A DNA stretch of 11,836 bases from DATIJJ01 sp039936115 (lineage in GTDB: Bacteria; Pseudomonadota; Gammaproteobacteria; DSM-16500). Within the stretch, counting starts at the first letter, position 1. The number at the start of each line of letters is the position of its first letter. A model generated the notes under the pieces. That model was given only the letters and a program-made list of their open reading frames with translations, ran no database searches and was not told the origin of the DNA. Made by a program: the position numbers and the translations under genes. This document shows, one piece after another, positions 7,581 to 11,836 of the stretch. The stretch spans positions 1-11,836 of the forward strand of contig JBDTIZ010000313.1 of NCBI GenBank assembly GCA_039936115.1, written 5' to 3'.

Positions 7581-7621
7581 CGTCTGCTAAAAATCATAGG
7601 AATTCTAGCCGTACCCTTTTT

Positions 7622-7655
7622 CTTAATATTCCCTTAATGAAAGGTTTGATAAAAT
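7622..7655 (+). promoter_or_regulatory. PmrA-type box and -10 element upstream of the gene at 7689
   Basis: Two CTTAAT hexamers (7622-7627 and 7633-7638) stand in tandem with exactly 5 bp between them. This is the CTTAAT-N5-CTTAAT pattern bound by the response regulator PmrA. The left half extends to CTTAATATT, the longer form reported for Legionella and Coxiella promoters of Dot/Icm components and effectors. A plausible -10, TAAAAT (7650-7655, or GATAAA at 7648), lies 11 bp downstream, and no good -35 is present, as expected for an activator-dependent promoter. Transcription would start near 7662, about 27 nt before the ATG. The motif is directly visible; regulation by PmrA is inferred. Confidence 0.7.
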
Positions 7656-7688
7656 ACGCCTTCTCATTCATAACGTTGGTAGAAACTA

Positions 7689-8258
7689 ATGAACCCAAGA
7701 CAAAAAGCTTTAACTGACGCTGCGAAGCTATTAGAAATAAACACCCATCTTAATGCTATTACCGAAGAAGAAATAACCAGATCATTGAAAGCAAAATTAG
7801 ACGTAAGCATTATTGAAGTTGAGCAAGAAGAATTATTACAAAAAGCGGCTGATGCACTAAAACAACATGTCATCGCGCGCGATGCGCAATTGAGCGAATC
7901 TTCTTCAAAAAAAGAAGTGCTACATTTTGAAGTCACCCTTGAAGATGCAAAAGACATGGGCGCGGCTCTAGCCAATTATAATGGCTATACAAAAACCCTA
8001 AAGAGCAAAGAAGACTATCAAAAGCTAAATGTGACCGAAAAAAATATTTTTGATAACACATTCAAACCAAAAGAAAAAATCTACAGCAATAGAAAAGTAG
8101 TTATTTTGACTTTTACTAGCGAAGCTGAAGCAGATGTATTTATTGCGCAACTGAAACTGCAAGACATTAAATTTACAATGAAACGACTTACAAATATTAA
8201 CCCTGATGAACCTAAAGTGAGAGAAGAAGAATATAGCTCTCCTTCACGAAGAATCTAA
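7689..8258 (+). CDS. Unknown protein, candidate PmrA-regulated Dot/Icm effector
   Basis: I do not recognise a family for this 189-residue protein. It lacks a signal peptide and membrane segments. Residues 1-65 look helical (KALTDAAKLLEINTHL; EQEELLQKAADALKQH). Residues 77-98 (VLHFEVTLEDAKDMGAALAN, 77-96) and 136-167 (VVILTFTSEAEADVFIAQLK, 137-156) look like beta-alpha units of a small alpha/beta fold. The last 15 residues (VREEEYSSPSRRI at the end) place three Glu at positions -11 to -9 followed by Ser/Pro residues, resembling the E-block plus small-polar tail of Dot/Icm secretion signals. A PmrA-type box lies upstream. The Shine-Dalgarno is weak (GGTAGA-like). It is isolated between rpsT and the convergent obgE. 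Effector status is inference. Confidence 0.8.
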   Translation: MNPRQKALTDAAKLLEINTHLNAITEEEITRSLKAKLDVSIIEVEQEELLQKAADALKQHVIARDAQLSESSSKKEVLHFEVTLEDAKDMGAALANYNGYTKTLKSKEDYQKLNVTEKNIFDNTFKPKEKIYSNRKVVILTFTSEAEADVFIAQLKLQDIKFTMKRLTNINPDEPKVREEEYSSPSRRI

Positions 8259-8288
8259 CGTCGCAAGAGGCCTCATCAAACCCCACTG

Positions 8289-8322
8289 CAAATCTCTGTC
8301 ACGCTGTCATGACAGAGATTTG
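8289..8322. terminator. Strong hairpin between convergent genes
   Basis: Perfect 13-bp stem CAAATCTCTGTCA (8289-8301) with its complement (8310-8322) and an 8-nt loop. It lies in the 126-bp gap between the unknown gene (7689-8258) and the 3' end of obgE, so it could end transcripts from both sides. Neither side has a U-run, so termination would be non-canonical or the hairpin may only protect 3' ends. Confidence 0.5.
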
Positions 8323-8344
8323 GTGAGCTCTGAGCTCATGTCGG

Positions 8345-8371
8345 GACACTACCGCTCTCTGGCGACACTAC
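8345..8371. repeat. Short direct repeat GACACTAC
   Basis: GACACTAC occurs at 8345-8352 and 8364-8371, a 19-bp period (about two helical turns), each copy closely followed by CTCT. It lies in the gap between the unknown gene and obgE stop codons. No function can be assigned. Confidence 0.5.
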
Positions 8372-8384
8372 ACTCTGAATTGTT

Positions 8385-9437
8385 CTAAAACTCCGGCCCA
8401 TCTTCCACCGACATTTCCGACAAATCCTTACTCACCAAATCCAAATAATTCATCGCTTCTTGAGCAAGAAACTCAGTGCCTTTATGGCTTAATCCAGAAA
8501 TTTTAAATACTTTTCCCGTCCAGCCCAAACGCTTCACAATATCATCACAATACTCATCCACTTCTTCAGGATGCAATAAATCGATTTTATTTAAAACCAA
8601 CCAACGTTCTTTTGCATATAACTCAGGACTGAATTTTTGTAATTCGCTAGTAATCGCTTGAACCACTGCAACAGGATCAACCCCATCTTGCGGGGCTACA
8701 TCAACCATATGAAACAATAATCGCGTACGCATGACGTGTTTTAAGAAACGAATACCTAATCCAGCACCCTCAGCAGCTCCTTCAATTAAACCAGGAATAT
8801 CTGCCACAACGAAACTTCTATGTTGCGAAACACGCACTACACCCAAATTAGGATGCAAAGTGGTAAAAGGATAATCGGCTACTTTAGGTCGCGCTGCAGA
8901 AATAGCATGAATTAGCGTAGATTTACCCGCATTCGGCATGCCAACTAAACCCACATCGGCTAATACTTTTAATTCTAAACGTAAATTTCGTTTTTCGCCG
9001 GGCTGGCCTGGGATCGTACGTGTAGGTGAACGGTTAACACTGCTTTTGAAACGCGCATTACCAATGCCATGTGCGCCACCTTTGGCAACGCAGGCTATTT
9101 GGCCGTGATAGTTTAAGTCAGTCATCAACTCATCCGTATCTTGATCGTAAACCATAGTGCCAACAGGAACACGCAGAAATAAGTCATGGCCTGCTTTACC
9201 CGAACAATCTCGGCCACGGCCTTTTTCACCGCTTTTTGCCTGAAATCCTCGCGTATAACGATAATCCACTAATGTGTTAATGCCTTCATCAGCTTGCAGA
9301 AAAATGCTTCCGCCATCCCCACCATTACCACCATCAGGACCGCCGGTAGGCATAAATTTAAGTCGCAGAAAACTACAGCTACCATTGCCGCCGTTACCTG
9401 CTTCTATTCGAATCTTTGCTTCATCTATAAATTTCAT
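8385..9437 (-). CDS. obgE: Ribosome-assembly GTPase ObgE (CgtA)
   Basis: ObgE is an essential GTPase that binds the 50S subunit during assembly and links it to the stringent response. The N-terminal glycine-rich Obg fold (GGPDGGNGGDGGS, 32-44) is followed by the G domain: G1 GMPNAGKST (166-174), G2 FTTL (191-194), G3 DIPG (213-216), G4 NKID (283-286) and G5-like ISGLS (313-317). The ATG at 9437 gives MKFIDEA, the conserved family start (350 residues). It has no Shine-Dalgarno of its own. An in-frame TTG at 9452 has GAGG 7 nt upstream and would add MPDKL. Compared with E. coli (390) it lacks the long acidic C-terminal tail, which is variable in the family. It follows rplU-rpmA, as is common, but a terminator hairpin intervenes. 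Confidence 0.96.
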   Translation of the reverse strand: MKFIDEAKIRIEAGNGGNGSCSFLRLKFMPTGGPDGGNGGDGGSIFLQADEGINTLVDYRYTRGFQAKSGEKGRGRDCSGKAGHDLFLRVPVGTMVYDQDTDELMTDLNYHGQIACVAKGGAHGIGNARFKSSVNRSPTRTIPGQPGEKRNLRLELKVLADVGLVGMPNAGKSTLIHAISAARPKVADYPFTTLHPNLGVVRVSQHRSFVVADIPGLIEGAAEGAGLGIRFLKHVMRTRLLFHMVDVAPQDGVDPVAVVQAITSELQKFSPELYAKERWLVLNKIDLLHPEEVDEYCDDIVKRLGWTGKVFKISGLSHKGTEFLAQEAMNYLDLVSKDLSEMSVEDGPEF

Positions 9438-9450
9438 AAGTTTATCAGGC

Positions 9451-9475
9451 AAAAAAAAACCTCGTTTGCACGAGG
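9451..9475 (-). terminator. Intrinsic terminator or attenuator between rpmA and obgE
   Basis: On the minus strand: stem CCTCGT (9475-9470), tetraloop GCAA, ACGAGG (9465-9460), then nine T (9459-9451). Upstream A residues can extend the stem. It ends the rplU-rpmA transcript. Because obgE starts only 14-23 nt after the stem, with no obvious promoter in between, obgE must depend on read-through or on an unseen promoter. The plus-strand side also carries CTTTTT, so the element may work in both directions. Confidence 0.75.
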
Positions 9476-9503
9476 CTTTTTGAGATAATTAAAAAAGTAA
9501 TCG

Positions 9504-9791
9504 TTACGCCGCTACTTCATCCGCAACTTCAGCTTCAAAAGGCACAATGCTAACGCAATGTTTCTTCATAGGGCCTTTGATACCAAATTCAACTTTGCCC
9601 GCTACTAAAGCATACAAAGTGTGGTCTCTACCAATGCCAACATAACGCCCTGGATGAAACTTTGTACCGCGTTGACGAACAATAATCGTGCCAGCATTCA
9701 CTGACTGACCACCATAACGTTTTACACCTAGATACTTTGGGTTTGAGTCGCGGCCATTCCGCGTACTACCACCCGCTTTCTTGTGTGCCAT
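9504..9791 (-). CDS. rpmA: 50S ribosomal protein L27
   Basis: L27 sits near the peptidyl-transferase centre of the 50S subunit, its N-terminus reaching towards the P-site tRNA. The sequence opens with MAHKKAGGSTRNGRDSNPKY and continues with LGVKRYGGQSV, the hallmark of the family. Residues KFHPGRYVGIGRDHTLYAL (44-62) are equally typical. It has 95 residues against 85 in E. coli, the extra part being a Glu/Ala/Val C-terminal tail. No N-terminal prosequence is present. An AGAGAGGA-type Shine-Dalgarno precedes the ATG. It lies 57 bp downstream of rplU and is probably co-transcribed with it. Confidence 0.98.
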   Translation of the reverse strand: MAHKKAGGSTRNGRDSNPKYLGVKRYGGQSVNAGTIIVRQRGTKFHPGRYVGIGRDHTLYALVAGKVEFGIKGPMKKHCVSIVPFEAEVADEVAA

Positions 9792-9848
9792 TGCTGCAAT
9801 TCCTCTCTTTAAAATAAGCGGAAGGACACTGCCCCGCCGCTAATGATA

Positions 9849-10160
9849 TTAACCTGAAATGTGGGTTATCTTAACTTCAGTAAAATCTTGTCTATGACCC
9901 ATTTGCTTACGATGATGTTTACGACGTCTAAACTTCACAATATGGATTTTTTTGTGCCGTCCGTGAGAGACAATAGAAGCAGCAACCTTGCTGCCTGATA
10001 AATAAGGTTTGCCAACTTTAATGTTATCGCCGTTTACAACCATTAAGACTTTATCAAAATCTATGGTCGCGCCAACTTCAGCGGTCAACTTTGAGATCTT
10101 AAGCGTTAGTCCTTCCGTCACACGAAATTGCTTACCACCGCTGGTAATTACTGCATACAT
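9849..10160 (-). CDS. rplU: 50S ribosomal protein L21
   Basis: L21 binds 23S rRNA in the 50S subunit. With the ATG at 10160 the protein is 103 residues, identical in length to E. coli L21. It starts MYAVITSGGKQFRV and carries the basic signature IVKFRRRKHHRKQMGHRQ (74-91). The frame is open to 10223, but those 21 extra residues are not part of any L21 and overlap the promoter region. A GGAG Shine-Dalgarno lies about 10 nt before the chosen ATG. It is the first gene of an rplU-rpmA(-obgE) operon, divergent from ispB, an arrangement common in gammaproteobacteria. Confidence 0.98.
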   Translation of the reverse strand: MYAVITSGGKQFRVTEGLTLKISKLTAEVGATIDFDKVLMVVNGDNIKVGKPYLSGSKVAASIVSHGRHKKIHIVKFRRRKHHRKQMGHRQDFTEVKITHISG

Positions 10161-10211
10161 GTTCTTTAACTCCAATTCTCTGGGGATTTTTATCGTTCTG
10201 AAAAGAGTGCG

Positions 10212-10241
10212 ATTATAGGGCATAGGTTAGGTAAAGTGCAA
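10212..10241 (-). promoter_or_regulatory. Promoter of rplU-rpmA
   Basis: On the minus strand TTGCAC (10241-10236) is separated by 18 bp from a consensus TATAAT (10217-10212). The start site would fall near 10205, giving a leader of roughly 45 nt before the rplU ATG. This is a strong sigma70-type match, as expected for a ribosomal protein operon. Confidence 0.7.
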
Positions 10242-10300
10242 GGATAAATTTGGCAGTAAAAATGGCCTGCTTGGCAGGTATCGATTCGACCTCGGACAAA

Positions 10301-10332
10301 GGGCGAACGCATAGGTTCGCCCCTATAAATGC
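10301..10332. repeat. Single-arm copy of the 6955-7057 repeat family
   Basis: These 32 bases match the right arm of the 6955-7057 element in order and spacing (GGGCGAAC...AGGTTCGCCCCTA), with several mismatches. No partner arm is nearby, so it is a solo half-copy. It lies in the ispB leader region between the divergent rplU and ispB. It also falls inside the spurious upstream extension of the ispB frame. Confidence 0.7.
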
Positions 10333-10352
10333 CCATAAAACTATTTATCAAC

Positions 10353-10382
10353 TTGACATAACACTAGGCTGGCCACTAGCAT
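10353..10382 (+). promoter_or_regulatory. Weak candidate promoter of ispB
   Basis: A perfect TTGACA (10353-10358) is followed after 18 bp by TAGCAT (10377-10382), four of six consensus bases. The predicted start would be only about 8 nt before the ispB ATG, leaving almost no leader, so the true start may come from another promoter further upstream. Confidence 0.3.
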
Positions 10383-10396
10383 TCGTGAGAGAGAAA

Positions 10397-11386
10397 ATGA
10401 ATGAGAAGCTGACCAATATGCCACTGGAATCAATACGTTCGCTTGTGCAAACGGACCTAAATGCGACAGATACGTTTATCTGCACTGAGCTTTTATCCGA
10501 TATTCCATTGATTAATCAAATGGTCGAATACATATTAACCTGTGGTGGCAAACGGATTCGCCCATTGCTGGTATTACTAACAGCCAGAGCCCTAGACCAT
10601 GAAGGTCAGCAACATATCGACCTGGCTGCAGCCATTGAATTAATCCATACTGCAACCCTACTTCATGATGACGTTGTTGATAGCTCAGCCCTGCGTCGTG
10701 GCAATAAAACGGCGAATAATATTTGGGGGAGCGAGGCCAGTGTATTAGTCGGCGACTTTCTCTATTCCCGCGCGTTTCAATTAATCGTAAAACTACAGAA
10801 TTTAGAAATCATGAACATCTTCGCCAATGCAACCAACTTGATTGCCGAAGGCGAGGTCTTACAATTAATTAATTGTCACGATCCCGATACAACAGAGAAA
10901 GCCTATTACGAAGTGATTCAACGCAAAACTGCCAAATTATTTGAAGTCGCATCACAAATTGGCACGGCGCTTTGCAACTACGACGCACAACAAATGACGG
11001 CCATGCAAACCTATGGTTTATCGTTAGGCACTTCATATCAACTGATTGATGATGCGTTGGATTACAGTTCATCCGCCGCTGAAATGGGAAAAAATATTGG
11101 CGATGATCTTGCCGAAGGCAAGCCTACTCTTCCTTTAATTCACGCATTAAGAAATGGCACTAAAACCGAAATTAAATTAATTCGCAAAGCCATTGAAACC
11201 GGCTCCACAAAAAATCTCCAATCTATTCTAGCCATTATTGAATCCACACGCGCCATCGAGTACACTGCAAACGCTGCAAAATTGCATGCGTCACAAGCGA
11301 TAGACAGCTTGATCCACATTCCCGAATCGCCTTATCGCAAGGCCCTTCACGATCTTGCTGAATTTGTTGTTGCCAGAAAATATTAA
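10397..11386 (+). CDS. ispB: Octaprenyl-type polyprenyl diphosphate synthase
   Basis: This trans-prenyltransferase condenses isopentenyl diphosphate units onto an allylic primer to make the long side chain of ubiquinone or menaquinone. Key motifs are GGKRIRP (50-56), first Asp-rich motif DDVVD (91-95), second Asp-rich motif DDALD (218-222) and GEVLQL (152-157). The ATG at 10397 gives 329 residues (E. coli IspB 323) and has GAGAGAG a few bases upstream. The frame is open to 10250, but the extra 49 codons cross a dispersed repeat and are not conserved. Chain length cannot be read from sequence with certainty. It is divergent from rplU, and its TAA abuts tRNA-Pro with no spacer. Confidence 0.95.
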   Translation: MNEKLTNMPLESIRSLVQTDLNATDTFICTELLSDIPLINQMVEYILTCGGKRIRPLLVLLTARALDHEGQQHIDLAAAIELIHTATLLHDDVVDSSALRRGNKTANNIWGSEASVLVGDFLYSRAFQLIVKLQNLEIMNIFANATNLIAEGEVLQLINCHDPDTTEKAYYEVIQRKTAKLFEVASQIGTALCNYDAQQMTAMQTYGLSLGTSYQLIDDALDYSSSAAEMGKNIGDDLAEGKPTLPLIHALRNGTKTEIKLIRKAIETGSTKNLQSILAIIESTRAIEYTANAAKLHASQAIDSLIHIPESPYRKALHDLAEFVVARKY

Positions 11387-11460
11387 CGGGGTGTAGCTCA
11401 GCCTGGTAGAGCACTGCTTTCGGGAGGCAGGGGTCGCAAGTTCGAATCCTGTCACCCCGA
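11387..11460 (+). tRNA. tRNA-Pro (anticodon CGG)
   Basis: A complete 74-nt cloverleaf: acceptor CGGGGTG (11387-11393) pairs with CACCCCG (11453-11459), discriminator A11460. The D-arm contains GCTCAGCCTGGTAGAGC. The anticodon arm CTGCT-TTCGGGA-GGCAG carries CGG, reading the proline codon CCG. The T-arm has TTCGAAT. The 3' CCA is not encoded: TGA follows the discriminator, so it must be added by CCA-adding enzyme. The first base follows the ispB stop codon directly, so the tRNA is probably processed from an ispB transcript. Confidence 0.95.
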
Positions 11461-11504
11461 TGAATATAATCAATAGGTTGACTTCTAAAATTATGAAATG
11501 AACT

Positions 11505-11524
11505 CAGGGTGCATGCAGGGTGCA
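11505..11524 (+). repeat. Direct repeat CAGGGTGCA x2
   Basis: CAGGGTGCA occurs at 11505-11513 and 11516-11524, an 11-bp period (one helical turn), 44 bp after the tRNA 3' end. It could be a binding site or a remnant of an integrated element. Nothing else is recognised between 11461 and 11570. Confidence 0.5.
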
Positions 11525-11570
11525 GGACGAATGCAATCTCAAGGAATTTAGGCCATCTCTATGAACCGTA

Positions 11571-11771
11571 ATGAATAAACCCTCCCTCCAGATAGTTCAA
11601 CTAACACGCGAAGAACTTTACGAAGAAGTATGGAAACGCCCATTACAGCAATTAGCTAAAGACCTATGGATGTCAGACGTAGGGCTAGCAAAAATATGCC
11701 GCAAAAATCAAATAGTCGAACGTGAAGAACCCCCAATTTTAAAAACCAAGTTGAAATTGGGGTCGTTTTAA
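11571..11771 (+). pseudogene. Truncated gene of a helix-turn-helix-like family
   Basis: Residues 11-48 (from LTREELYEEVWKRP to SDVGLAKICRKNQI) match the start of a widespread uncharacterised family with the pattern LTREELYExVW..P...LA...SDVxLAKxCRxxxIP, a putative DNA-binding segment often met on mobile elements. In that family the next residues are normally a Pro-rich stretch ending GYW; here the frame runs into VEREEPPILKTKL and stops at 66 residues. The break coincides with an inverted repeat at 11731-11762. No Shine-Dalgarno is well placed for the ATG. I read it as a decayed fragment next to a tRNA. Family recall is from memory. Confidence 0.55.
11731..11762. repeat. 9-bp inverted repeat at the break of the truncated gene
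   Basis: CCCCAATTT (11731-11739) pairs with AAATTGGGG (11754-11762) across a 14-nt loop, followed by TCGTTTT. It may be a terminator-like hairpin or a small insertion that ended the reading frame of the gene at 11571. The rest to 11836 is A-rich with no recognisable gene. Confidence 0.5.
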
Positions 11772-11836
11772 ACCCGCAAAAATCCAAGCCAAAATAAGCA
11801 AAAAAAGATCCTTCAACCAGTTCAATACCAGCCTAA

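Noticed and set aside
7664..7975. Minus-strand 103-residue frame opposite the gene at 7689
   Set aside because: It is Cys/Ser-rich shadow translation. The plus-strand gene has a promoter-like box and plausible protein composition.
10161..10223. Upstream extension of rplU by 21 codons
   Set aside because: L21 starts at MYAV in the family, and the extension overlaps the TATAAT promoter region.
10250..10396. Upstream in-frame extension of ispB
   Set aside because: It crosses a dispersed repeat, is not part of the family, and a Shine-Dalgarno supports the ATG at 10397.
11291..11473. Minus-strand 60-residue frame containing GVTGFELATPASRKQC
   Set aside because: This is the antisense reading of the tRNA-Pro gene, a well-known false protein call over tRNAs.

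Overview
The window looks like chromosomal sequence from a gammaproteobacterium, most probably of the order Legionellales (Legionella/Coxiella-like). The proteins read closest to gammaproteobacterial forms, the base composition is moderately AT-rich, and rpsT starts with UUG as in E. coli. A tandem CTTAAT-N5-CTTAAT site of the kind bound by PmrA lies in front of an unknown gene. The order-level assignment is inference; no rRNA or taxonomic marker was searched.

Layout, left to right. Positions 1-130 hold a dispersed repeat with inverted arms. Positions 192-4517, minus strand, carry ribF, ileS and lspA (FAD synthesis, isoleucyl-tRNA synthetase, lipoprotein signal peptidase), an old gammaproteobacterial cluster. 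A 12-bp-stem palindrome sits between ribF and ileS. Positions 4652-5329, plus strand, encode an unknown helical protein; its promoter overlaps that of ribF and its stop codon overlaps that of murJ. Positions 5326-6876, minus strand, encode the lipid II flippase MurJ. A 103-bp inverted-repeat element separates murJ from rpsT (S20, plus strand, 7162-7485). After a terminator comes the PmrA-type box and a second unknown gene (7689-8258), whose C-terminus resembles a Dot/Icm secretion signal.

Positions 8385-10160, minus strand, carry the conserved rplU-rpmA-obgE group (L21, L27 and the ribosome-assembly GTPase ObgE), with a terminator hairpin just before obgE. Divergent from rplU is ispB (polyprenyl diphosphate synthase for the quinone side chain), whose stop codon directly abuts a tRNA-Pro(CGG) gene. 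Beyond the tRNA there are only remnants: a direct repeat, a truncated gene of a helix-turn-helix-like family and an inverted repeat. This could be a worn genomic-island end.

Most of the window is housekeeping. The accessory content is the two unknown plus-strand genes placed among core genes, three families of dispersed palindromic repeats, and the region after the tRNA. The best candidate for something undescribed is the gene at 7689-8258, a possible PmrA-controlled type IVB effector.
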